Positions 23,491 through 34,700 of a stretch of 64,000 nt of DNA are shown piece by piece. Positions within the stretch are counted from its first letter, which is position 1; every line of letters begins with the position of its first letter. The DNA comes from Progne subis subis (Eukaryota > Chordata > Aves > Passeriformes > Hirundinidae), in contig JAKJHU010000030.1 in the NCBI GenBank assembly GCA_022316685.1, forward strand, positions 4,967,058 to 5,031,057, read 5' to 3'. The translations under genes were made by a program, and so were the position numbers. Under the pieces are notes generated by a model, which was not told the DNA's origin, made no database searches, and saw only the letters and a list, made by a program, of their open reading frames with translations.

Positions 23491-24499
23491 CTCGTAACAG
23501 GGCCAGCAAGAAGAGATGAGTATGAAGAACTCTGCCATCCCAACAGTAGTACAGTTTGCCAGCTCTTGCCTGGACATGGGGGGCTCTAAGCAGGACTGAT
23601 GGGTCACAGGGTTTGGGGGCTGTAGCACCTTCCATCACCCTTGCCCAGGGGCAGTGACTTACACTGGGTGCTCGGGTAGGACAGAGGATAGAACCACTGT
23701 AGAATTGCCTGGTGTTTTCTGTCAAGAGACCTTGATGGGAATCAGAAGGTACACTGCTAACACAGCCAATTCCTTTCCAACCACAAAGACATCCTTCCTT
23801 CCCCATGTGTATCTGTCACTTGTTTCGGTAGCTGCCATATTTTTCTAACATGAAATAAACACATATAATATGATTTTCCCCCCTATTTCTCAAGTTTATC
23901 TGATGCAAACATATTTAGAAACTGGATAACAGAGCAGAATGCCGGCCTTCAAACCATAACTTTTAAAGTTGGGTGAAAATTAAAGCAAAAATAGGTATTA
24001 AATTCGAGAGAGGCTGAAAAAGTTCGGTTGGAACTTGGAAAAATTTCAAATGTTATTTTTAACCAGGCATTTGGCTCTTATGGGAAACAAAACTTAGAAG
24101 GACAGATATAATTAGGTCAGATGTTGAGAAACTTATTAGGCTTTGCTACAGATGATCCCAGGAGAATGTAACTTAAGCCCTTTTTTTGTATTAAGATTCA
24201 ATCATGGTCCTTCACTTTTTAGTGTAAAATAAAGTAGGATAGAAATATGCTTTGTATTACTAACTGCTTCAGCATGCGAAGCAATGGATATTTGACAAGA
24301 AATCTGAGGACAGAAGGCAAGATTTTTATTTCTCTTTGTACCAAAATACATAACATTATGCTAGCATCTGTGCCTGCTTTTGTTCACTGTGTAGATACAA
24401 TTGATTTACTGGTGTATCCTGGGAATATCTGATGTTTGGCATCTCCCAAGCACCCCCGTGCACATATTGACTGCACCTTGCAGCGTGAGTGCAATGCAG
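23491..24499. other. Intergenic, no gene seen
   Basis: AT-rich between two MIR-like remnants; no gene or other repeat recognised. Confidence 0.6.
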
Positions 24500-24620
24500 G
24501 CATTATACCTATCACAAGTGGGGAAACTGAGGGGAAGAGCCCCAGTTTGATCAGCACTGAGCCTGTTTCACTGCTGCAGTCAGGACTTCAGAACTTCTGC
24601 CTCCTGCTCCCACTGCTTCT
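24500..24620 (+). mobile_element. MIR-like SINE remnant
   Basis: CATTATACCTATCACAAGTG followed by GGGAAACTGAGG fits the MIR core box. Downstream, CAGGACTTCAGAACTTCTGC and CTCCTGCTCCCACTG loosely fit its 3' half. It is a weaker match than the copy 1.1 kb upstream. Confidence 0.5.
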
Positions 24621-27097
24621 GCAGAGACATCCACCTTGACAAGAGAAGTATGTGCTTAATGCAAAATCAGGGGAGAAAAGCCTTCATCAAAAGAAGAAAG
24701 GAGCCAGTAGGTGGCTGATAGTGCTGTTAACACACGGATCTGTCATTACTCACAGCATTTATCATGTCTGTTGCTGTGAAGCACACTGTTCTTCTTTAAA
24801 GTAGGTGTCTAATTTGAGGGATACTGGTTTTCCTAGCAGCTGCAATGTTCTGGGGAAGGAGAGTGGTGAGTTGCCTGCAGTGAGATCCTGTGCATCATTT
24901 GTTGTGAAGTCTGCCCAGAGAGAGGTGAAAGTGGACTGGAGTCGTGCTAGGAAGGTCCTGGATACCAAGTGTTCCCAGCACAGCCCCACTGGCTCAGGAG
25001 TAGAAAAAAAATCAGTATTCTCACTAACAAAGATTTGCTGGCACCTCTCCTGGAACTCAAAGCCAAATCAGACACAACAAATAAAGGTGAAAAAAGCTAG
25101 ATAGCATGAATTTTTCAGGGAGATGGTTTAACTCTGTCAGCAGCAACAGGTCTCCTGTTGTAAAATGTTTCTCCATTCTACAGGGAAGTTGTGTGTATAG
25201 TTATTAGCAAAACTTCTGTAGTGTAGGATCAAAATGCAAAGTGACTGGAGTATGTGGATTTGGAGTTTGTGTTTAAACCTTCATCACAGATGAATGAAAT
25301 AGAAGGAATCTCTTCTTGTTTCTAGACTATGTCCAGGCCAGAAGTGGTGGTGAATCTGAACAACAGATTTATCTTGAATTCATCGTGAATCTGAAGCAAA
25401 GAGCAGCTAGACGCCGTGGCAGGACCATCTAGATCTATCTAAGCACACTCAAGACAAGCTGATTCAACTGGTGTTTACCTGGAACAAGACCCCGTACCTA
25501 ACATGGCATTGGAGAGACACAAAAGAAGCCAGGAGACAGAGGGTAATTGAACAGGAAACATCAATATTTCTTATACTATTTTTGATATTTCACCTATAAG
25601 TATAGGTGAAAGGCAACCATATAAATTCCTGTGGTAAGTAAAAATCTCACGCTTGATCAAGACAAAGTGGTGGAAGGTAACTGATTCCAGTGCTGCATAT
25701 ATTTCTAGCAACACGAAAGTGTCATCCATCCCACTGTTACCAATATTCAGGAGTTTGTTCGCTATCTATACATGTAAATGGCAGCAATTGCAGTCAGAGT
25801 TTCCCTGTCTGCCCCAGAAGGTATTAAGGTTGATGAGCTGTTCAGAATTATTGCTAATGACTACAAGGTAGTGATATTGCTCTTCACCCTCAAGGTAGTA
25901 AGTCGTGTCATGCTAGAGAAGTAGTTTCCTGGAACAATGTACTTTTACTTTCTAATGTAAACTGTGCTCTTATTGATGCAATAAACTGCAACAGTTTCTT
26001 CAGGCTGTGGAAGACTTCCAGTAACTCATAAAAGCCTCAGTCATGTTATTTTGTAGGGTGCTGCTTCCTCCCAGAGCCTTTCTTGCTGATCTTGCTAGAG
26101 GGCCATACAAAAGAGATTGTGTACAGCAAATCTGGTCATTTCCAAGCAGAGCCTGGTTGTTGTCTCACAAACAGGCCACTTCCTACCTGCGGTCACAGAA
26201 CCTCACTGCCCCGAGAGACTCAAATCAGCCGAGTTGTAACTCAAAGTCCAGAAGGAACCATTCCCAGATAGGGAAGTATCTTGGATAACCTGTTTGGCAT
26301 AATGCTTCTTGGTAGCACCCAGACAACAAACTGACTTAAATTAAAGCTAAGTAAGATTAATATTATTTGAGAATGCACATGCTTTCCTGAACTCTGCAGT
26401 CACACTTCTACAACAGTATTTTCTTATCCACTGCTTCATTGTGTTTCTGATCTGAGTCATCTGTCAAGTCTATCTCAAGCCTTGTCAAGCCTTGTATAGT
26501 TCTTCCAAGAGAGTGAATTTCCTTACTCAGGGTACATTGGATAAAAGAAAAAAAAAACCTATCCCAACAAATTTACATTTTTGCTTCTGTACCAAGACTC
26601 TAATTTTCCCAGGATACAAATATCATGTGGATGCATAATGTTGCACTCTAACGACTGGTGTGGCAGGTTCAGCTCTCTCCTGACACAATGTCCAGACTCT
26701 GAATTCCACATCTGAGTGTTCCCTGCTGTAGGCAATAGTGCCTGCACCTCTAGAGTAGTGGCAAGGGGGCAGACAATGCAGAAAGCAAACTCTACTTCAT
26801 GTTTTTACTATACTCATCTAAAATATATTATCAGGCCAACATGGAACTTCATCCTCAGGCTTTGAGAGGTGAAACTGAATTCCTTTAATCCTTGAAACAT
26901 TGTGTTTCACTGTTAGTATTCAAAGCAACCAGTAGGATGGCTACTTGCCTTTTCTATTTTTCAGAGGAAAGCAAAACCAATTTTTTTCCTGGTTTGATAC
27001 CAGAGAGACACTGTCTACTTGAAATAGAGCCAGTTTGTGAAAACGAGTTAAAGTCATCTCCCTGCCAATTTTTGTGGGTGTTCATCCTTCCTGGTTA
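24621..27097. other. Intergenic, no gene seen
   Basis: AT-rich sequence; open frames of about 100 codons or fewer; no element recognised. Confidence 0.6.
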
Positions 27098-27157
27098 GAA
27101 AAAAAACAAAAACAAAAACAAAAACAAAAACCAAAACCAAAACCAAAAAACAAACAA

Positions 27158-27205
<48 letters not shown>

Positions 27206-27237
27206 AACCACAAACAAAAAAAAAACCACCCAAAAAA
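27098..27237. repeat. A-rich simple repeat
   Basis: Begins with several AAAAAC units, passes through AAAACC units, then an uninterrupted run of 46 A (27159-27204) and further A/C sequence. Any frame through it is pure Lys/Gln/Asn or Phe/Leu and has no coding meaning. Confidence 0.93.
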
Positions 27238-28263
27238 ATCCTGCAGGGAATCTCATGAATGTCAGTGCAAGCAGGTAATGAAGAGCTAAGCCTCTGCTAC
27301 ATTTTTTTCTTCCTTCCTTTGAGGAGGAGGAGGAGAGGGGAAGGCAGATGGTACATCTTCTCTGGAGCACTGTGCGTATGTCTGTTTTTGAAGCTTTACC
27401 TCTATAGAATTGATGTGTTTGACTAAAGAATTATATCTTTGCTGCAGAAAACAGGAGCAAGACATCAGCATGTTCCCTGACTGCGTTTCTCTGAGTTGGA
27501 GAAAAAGTACTATGGAGAGCAGGGAAGGGAGAGGGCAGGAGCTGCTCACTGCAGAACAGTTCCAGCTAGAGGAGGAAATATCCATGACTACTGCCAATGT
27601 GCCAGTGAAAGGTGTTGGAGAGTGCTGTTCAGATTTACCAAATTGATGTGATTTATTGAGCTTTTCTTTCATCCCCCTCCAAAAATGTTATGCCTGTTCA
27701 AATACATTTTTTACTTTATTGCTCACAGTTGGAGGTGTTTCACACAATGAGGCCCAGGTAATATAATGCAGTTTCCCCAGATTTCTCCATGGAAGCTCAA
27801 AAAAATGCTTAAGTGTTCTTATTTTTTTGGATAGACCCTCTAAAAATTGAACCTAATCCTTGTTCCAGCAGTCAGCTTGTGGCAGAACAGTAGGAAAACC
27901 TATTTAATTTGAACTTCATAGATACATTAAAAGACATTTCTTTATTCCAGGTAAAAATATAGCCTAGGACTTCTCAGGGAAAAAAAAACAACCAACCAAC
28001 CAATCTTTAAGACATTGTTATAGTAAATTTTATTCATTAGTCTCTGATCACATTCTAGGGAAGACAAAAAAGTGCATACTTATAAATATTTACTAAATTT
28101 GGGGGGCATAAAATGCTTCTGCTTCAGCCAGCTGGGAAGTTTGGAGTCTACCACTCCAAAGGAGTGGAGTATGTTTAAAAGATATTTAATTTTATACTGA
28201 ACACATTGAATGGTGTTCACTTCAGCAGTCACCCTTCTGAAAACATTTTATTCCAACATATTA
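27238..28263. other. Intergenic, no gene seen
   Basis: No gene. A small hairpin (CCACTCC-AAA-GGAGTGG) lies at 28151-28167 and an AACC-type short repeat near 27989-28002. Confidence 0.6.
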
Positions 28264-28462
28264 CCATAGAACCACACAATGCTTTGGGTTAGAAGGGACC
28301 TTAAAGATCATCTAGTTCCACCCACCCTGCCATGGGCAGGGACACCTTCCACTTGACCAGGTTGCCCAGGGCCCCATCCAGCTTGGCCTGAAGGCTTCCA
28401 GGAATGGGGCAGCCACAGCTTTTCTGGCCAGGCTGTGCCAGTTCCTCACCACCCTCAAGGTG
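28264..28462 (-). mobile_element. CR1 retrotransposon 3' end
   Basis: The plus strand begins CATAGAACCACACAATG and continues through GAAGGGACCTTAAAGATCAT and GGCAGGGACACCTTCCAC to CCTCACCACCCTCA, the antisense of the CR1 3' region. On the minus strand a frame still reads LDGALGNLVKWKVSLPMAG, the C-terminal end of the CR1 polyprotein. The element is 5' truncated; similarity fades after about 28460. Confidence 0.92.
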
Positions 28463-30037
28463 AGGTTTGTATTGATTTGACTGCCCTTCTCCTGTTCTGC
28501 AGCGAGCAACTGGGAGGAATGGAGATGGAGTCAAAGGTGCACTACCAGGCTGTTCAGGAAATGGTAGACATGAAGTTCCTGTTAAAAGCCATCTCTGTAA
28601 ACCTGGTGCTTCAGGTTAGCACAGAATACTTGGGTGAATCTGGCTAAGCTGGTGCCAGGCAGTGTTTGCCTTTGGATTGCGTCTGTGCTGGTACAGAAAT
28701 GGAGTCGATGTTTCTGGACTGTGATCTGGCTCCTTGGAGCTGTTGTGTACCATGGCATGCCTTTCAATTGGTGGAGAGCTTCTGTGAGCTTCCCACTGGC
28801 TGTGCTAGAGCCAGGCGTGGTTCAGCTGAAGGGCACACAGGCAGGACTGAAATATCTTTGGTATGGGACCCAGAAGAAAGAAAATGGGTTGAAGTCACCT
28901 TTCCATGTATCTTCACCTTGATTTCTCATTCTACTCTGAAAAGAAGTCCTAGAGATATATCATTGCTTCAGCATTATAAAGTTAGGGAAATAAGAATTCT
29001 TTATTTAATCCTGACTATTCTGCAGCAGTTTACTTCTGATTTCATATATATTGTACCTCACACAAAGTTCCAAAAATCTTCTCCTGTTTCTGTTGGACAC
29101 AGCTAAAGAAGACACAGGGGAGTCCCAATGAATCAGCATGCAGCTACCTCAGCCCATTGCTTCTGCTGAGATTTCAGCAACACACACAGCAGTTGTGGAA
29201 TGCCTGTGCTGCTTTACATTCAACCCCTGGCTTATTCTGAAATAACTTACATGCGTAGGCAAGCCAGGACAAGGCTGCAGTGCTAACCACCCTGTCTTTC
29301 TGTCTTCAGGAATTCTCCCGTGGGAAGGCAATGCTTCATTTCCTCTTTAAAGAAGTGATTTGTCCCCGTATCTTCCACAGCTGCACAAAATGAGGAGACT
29401 AGACAGAGGATCTGTGCAAAATGAGAGGCTGGAAGGGGAATAAGCAAATCAAACTCCCTTCATGTGAAGTTCCCATTCACCATTTTGCAATGGACTCAAA
29501 CCAGAACACTGAGACTCCTCTCTAATGCCAGGGAAATTCAAATCCAGGTCCAACTTAGAAGCCTAGGAGTGAGAGGTAAGGTAATATGACACTTCTCCTG
29601 GTATGGCTGTTTGAAAGAATGCAGGAAGAAGAAAAAATTAACCCTGTCCAGGTGTAAGGTGAGCCACATCTGTCCTTCATTCATAGATGGGGTTGGGGGG
29701 GAGAAGTCTCCCTTTTGCATAATTCCTGTGCCACAGGCAAGGAGGGGCATGATACTGTTCTGATGACGAGGGTCTAAGGGATGTGGAGTTCATTATGAAT
29801 ATTGCAGACTTTGCAACACTGACTGCTGGTGTAGAGAGGGCATAACATAATCAGCATTTTAGGAATGTCTGCTTTCATTTGATGCAAAAAATGAGCAAAT
29901 AAGTTTCACTTGATATTTATGTTTTTCTAGGTGAACCTTACCTACTGGAGTATTTGGTCAGCTGTGTAGTGCTGGATTCAGAATGTGCATTGTAGCATCG
30001 TCTGCAATGAATAAGTAGCAAAATAAAAACAGGAAAA
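28463..30037. other. Intergenic, no gene seen
   Basis: Separates two CR1 copies of opposite orientation. Frames up to 146 codons (28666-29106) have no recognisable domain. Confidence 0.6.
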
Positions 30038-31708
30038 TGTGGGTGTGCTTCTGCATGAGGTGGGCACCCTGATGCCAGAGGATACAGGAAAGGTGGAGTT
30101 ACTGAATACCTTCTTTGCCTCAGTCCTTACTGAGAGAGGTGGCTGTCAGGAATCCCAGACCCTGGTGGCAAGAGAGAAAGCCTGGAGAAATGAGAACTTC
30201 CCACTGTTTGAGGAGGATTGGGTTAGAGATCACTTAGGCAAACTTGTCACACACACATCCGTGGAGCCCAATGGGATGCGGCCAGGACTGCTGAGGGAGC
30301 TGGCAAGTGTTATTGCTCTCCATCATCTTTGAATGGTCATGGAGAACAGGAGAGGTGCCTGAGGACTGGAGGAAAGCCAGTCACTTCAGTATTCAAAATG
30401 GGCTAGAAGGAGGACCCAGGGAACTACAGGCCAGTCAGTCTCACCTCAGTCCCAGGAAAGGTGGTGGAACAGTTCATTCTGATGTCATCTCTAAGCATGT
30501 GAAGGAAAAGAGGGTGATCAGGAGTAGCCAGCATGGACTCAGCAAGGGCAAATCATGCTTGACCAACCTGATTGATGTGATATCATGACTAGCCGAGCAG
30601 ATGAGGGGAGAGCAGTGGATGTTGTCTACCTCACCTTCATCAAGGCTTTTGGCACTGTCTCCCATGACATCCTCACAGGACTGCTGAGGGAGCGTGTGTG
30701 GGGTGAGCAGAGAGGGAGGTGACTGGGCACTGGTGGACAGCAGAGCTCAGAGGGCTGTGGTCAGACACAGAGTCCGGCTGGAGGCTGCAGCTCAGGGTGT
30801 TCCTGGGGGTCAGTGCTGGGTCAGTCTGTTCACCTGGTTCACCAGTGACCTGGACAAAGGCACAGAGGGCACCCTCAGTGAGTTTGCTGATGGTTCAATA
30901 GTGGCAGGAGTGGCTGATACCCCAGAGCCTTGTGCTGCTCTTCAGTGACTCCTGGACAGGCTGGAGAGAAGTTCTGTGAAGGCAAGTGCAGAGTCCTGCA
31001 CCTGGAGGGGGAAAAATGGGAAGGAATAACTCCAGGCACTGGCACAGACTAGGGCTGACCTGCTGGAAGCAGCTCTGCAGAGAAGGACTGGTGGGTCCAT
31101 GAGCCACAAGTGTGTGTGCCCTTGTGGCCACCCTGGGGTGGTAGGAGGAGTGGGGTCAGCAGGTCAAGGGAGGGGATCCTGCCCCTTTGCTCAGCCCTGG
31201 TGAGGCCACATCTGGAGAGCTGTGTCCAGTTCTGAACTCTCCAGCTCAAGAAATACAAGGAAGTACTGGAGCAGGTCCAGTGGAGGGCTGTGAGGATGAT
31301 GAGAGAGAATCTCTCCTATGAGGAAAGGCTGAAGGAGCTGGGTCTGTTTAGCCTGGAGAAGAGATGGCTGAGAGGGGATCTTATAAATGCATATAAATTT
31401 GTTAAGATCGGGTGTCAAGAGAATGGGGCATGATTCTTTCTAGTGCTGCCCAGTGACAGGATAAGGGCAATGGGCACAACCTGAAACACAGGAAATTCCA
31501 TCTGAATATGAGGAAAAACTTTACTGCAAGGGTGACAGAAAACCTGGGGAACAGGCTGCCCACAGAGATTGTGGAATGTCCTTCTCTGGAGATATTCAAA
31601 CCTGCCTGGACACGATCCCATGCAACCTGTTCTGCTTTAGCAGAAGTGCTGGACTAAGTGATCTCCAGAGGTCCCTTCCAACCATTCTGTGATTCTGTGA
31701 TTCTGTGA
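30038..31708 (+). pseudogene. Degenerate CR1 LINE: reverse transcriptase to 3' tail
   Basis: The longest repeat copy in the window, about 1.67 kb of an element that is about 4.5 kb when intact, so it lacks the 5' end, ORF1 and the endonuclease. In order it shows the linker before the RT (DTGKVELLNTFFASVLTE), the RT start (IIFEWSWRTGEVPEDWRKAS, SSQHGLSKGKSCLTNLIDVI), palm block A (30621-30659), the FADD box (30883-30894), the C-terminal segment ([18 protein letters not shown]) and the terminal tail with repeated ATTCTGTG. The frame changes several times and stops interrupt it. The palm Asp of block A is Thr (ACC at 30633-30635), KAFD has become KAFG, and FADD has become FADG. The copy is therefore catalytically dead. 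Confidence 0.93.
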
Positions 31709-34700
31709 ATAAAAATGATCATCCTAGAACTCAGTAGCACTAACACTTGCTTTACTGTCTCTTTTTTTCATGGATTTGTGGTATTCATACTATGGTACAG
31801 GAGTGGGAAAAAGAGACAAACACAGCAGCACTCTCACACAAAGCTTCCATTAAACCTTTCTTTTTTGGAGAGGGAACAGATGAAATTTGAAAGAAATTAA
31901 ATTTGAATAAAGAGCCTGGGGCAATGGCTGATTTCCACTTCAGCAGACATCAGAGATGGGCAAGGCAATCTCAGCTATTGTGCTGTCTGAAGGCTGATGC
32001 TTTTGCTTCAGTAGCATTGAAGTGCCACCCACCATCACCCGAAGTTTTGTTCCCTCTGTAGAGCCAGCCCCTGTGATGTTCTGGTCTGGGAGGTTCAGGA
32101 GTACCAGGTATTGGAAATAATTCAACCAAAATCAATACAGATACACAAGCCTAATTGCCTGACAGTGTTGTGCTTGCAGATAAAAGGCAGATATTTAGTC
32201 CTGGGTTTGAAGAGGTGCTTAGTCAGTGCTGAAGAAGTGAAAATCTGAGGTGGGAAGTGCTTCTGACATTAAAAACGGGACTTGCACACTGCAAAAAACA
32301 TTTGAGTATAGAAGGTTTAAAACATACGGTGACTTTACTTCCTCCTACCTTTTGGATAAGTCACTATTGCAGTTAGCTCAAAAAAACCTAAGGCAAACCA
32401 CAGCCAAAACTGTGGAGCTGCATATGGTTTTGACTCAAAACTGTGCAAAAATGCAGCCCTCCAATGGTTTGGGGAGTTGAAATGATAATTCCTCTCATCC
32501 CTCTGGTTCATGATTCCCTCTGGGAAGGATACTCATGAGAAAACTGAGTTCTGCTGCTCCCCAAATCGGCCTCAGTTTGCTGAGAAGGGCCATGAAGAAG
32601 TCAGGGGAACTGAGCTGAGAGTTTGTGCTGGAACACTGAACCCCAAAGCTGAACTCTGGAGAGGTCTCAGGTGATTCTATTTAGAAGCTACAGCTTCTAT
32701 CAAATTAGTTATAGCTCCCCGTGGGCCTAGATCTAGGCCAGTTTTAAAATGGTCACAGAGTCTATTATATTTAAATATATGCTCCACTCACGGCTTGAGT
32801 GGCAGTGGTAACTTCTAAACCAGGTCAATGACTAATCAAGGGCAGTCTGTACTAAAAAAGAAAAAAAAAATTGTGGCACACACATGACTTCTAGATGAGG
32901 CCTCATGCCCCACACTCTTCCAGTCTGGGGTTTGGCAGCTCAGAGGTCACTCTTATCTCAGATCACTTCAGGGCATTATTATCCTGATCCTTCATTATCC
33001 TGATGACTCTTTAAAGTCACTCTGGTATTTTACACAGTTTTAAGTACTAAGTGGCCATATGATGGTGAAGTTATTAGGGGTATGTTTTTACCAACTTGAG
33101 GATGACAGTTCCTCATGCACACTGATATAATTACACATGCAAGTGTCTTCACACATAATTGTGTCCACATAGATCAAGTCCTTGTGTGAAACTGCCCTGA
33201 TTTCTAAAGCTGTGGGGGGATTGATACCACTTGATTTCAGAGCTTTTCACATCTCTTCTCTCAGAGCTGCCTTTGTAGTTAAGAGAGAAATGGGCACTTA
33301 AAAAGTGTTTTGCCAGATCTTCTTTTTGCATGAGCACAAAGACAAGAGGAATCAGGTTCTGGATATGTTGATTTCTCTCCCCTGACTACCAGAGGAATCC
33401 AAAGCTTTGTTTTGGAGCTACCATCCCAGCACCCAATCCTCCTGCTCTCCATGCCACTCATGTCTCCCTTCATCCTTGACTGATCGCAGCTTCCACAGGA
33501 AACACGTGGGCAGGAAGCACAGGCAGCCACACCGTGTAACCCCAGCAGATAGGAACAGTGTTGCAACCAGAGATCCTTTCTGACGGTGGGACAAGCTACA
33601 AGATACATCTGTGGGTAAGGGAGAGACTCAGGTATTTGTCCAGAATGTTCTTCATAAACTCAGCACGGGAACCACACAGCACACCAGTATGCTCTGCTGT
33701 AATTTCCTCCTGTTTTTACAGACTCTTATTTTCCTCTCTTAACTGTGCAGTGAGGAAGATTTCTCTTTCCTCATTCTCTTCAGGCATTTTAAGTCTTCAT
33801 ACCTTGTCACTCTTCGGGATGCCCCCACGGCCTGGCCCTGTTAGGGTGGCAGCCTGCAGGGCCCTTTGGAGCGAGGGCCAGTCCCAGGCCGTGCTGGCCG
33901 GCCCTGCCAGGCCACACCAGCCTTCTGCTGGAAGGTGACCAGGGCTGCCTCAGCTCCGAGCTACAGGGAAAGCCAGGACACAGGGAAACCGGCCAACAAC
34001 CCAAACCCACCCTGGGAGCGTGTACAAACAGATCTGGCAAGGAGCCTGGCCTCCCAGGAGCTCAGGGAGAAATACCACCAGGAGCAGATGTAAAACACGA
34101 AGAGAGGAGGACGAAGAAACAGCCGAGCTTTTCAGATGATCTGAAGCAGGATCTAGTGGGTGTTTCACTCCTTTCAGTTTCCTCTGAAAACCCTGGCTCA
34201 CAGCGATAAGATCACACGGTTGCACAAGCCAATTATTGCACAATTTTGTTCCAGGCGGTTTAAGAGGCTGCGTGTTGTTTTTTAATGTACACTGCCCCCT
34301 CTGGCATCCCTCTCTGCTGCTGCCGGGCTGCCAGGGGCCAAGCTCCCTCAGCAATCCGGGGTGCGAGGGGAGGGGAGCAGCGCTGCAGAGAACCAGGGAG
34401 AGGCACAGTTTTATGGATCACGGCAGCTGGGACATGCCGTGTCCTCAGGCAGCACAGGAGAAAGTGGGAAGATGCTGGTCGGAGAAGCTGGCAAGCAAGC
34501 GGTGTCATTTCTGGAGTACAGGAGGTATAAGAATATTTTTCTGCCTCCGAGTGCCATTCACATTCGTGTAGCTGGCACTGCATGGTCACAGGGTTCAAAT
34601 TATTTGACTTCCATTTATTTTTGTGTTTCTTTTGCGGTTTTCCTCAGCTATGTCAGCACTTACATAATCTCCATCAGGCTCTGATATTAACACCGCATTA

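Noticed and set aside
23303..23806. 167-codon minus-strand frame
   Set aside because: It runs through the MIR-like remnant in antisense and has no domain.
27074..27370. Lysine-rich and phenylalanine-rich frames
   Set aside because: They are translations of the A-rich simple repeat.
28151..28167. Hairpin CCACTCC-AAA-GGAGTGG
   Set aside because: A 7-bp stem with a 3-base loop is common by chance and has no U-tract or precursor-like extension to suggest an RNA gene.
33815..34090. GC-richer patch as a possible LTR or CpG promoter
   Set aside because: No TG...CA ends, target duplication or AATAAA in order were found, and CpG density is modest.
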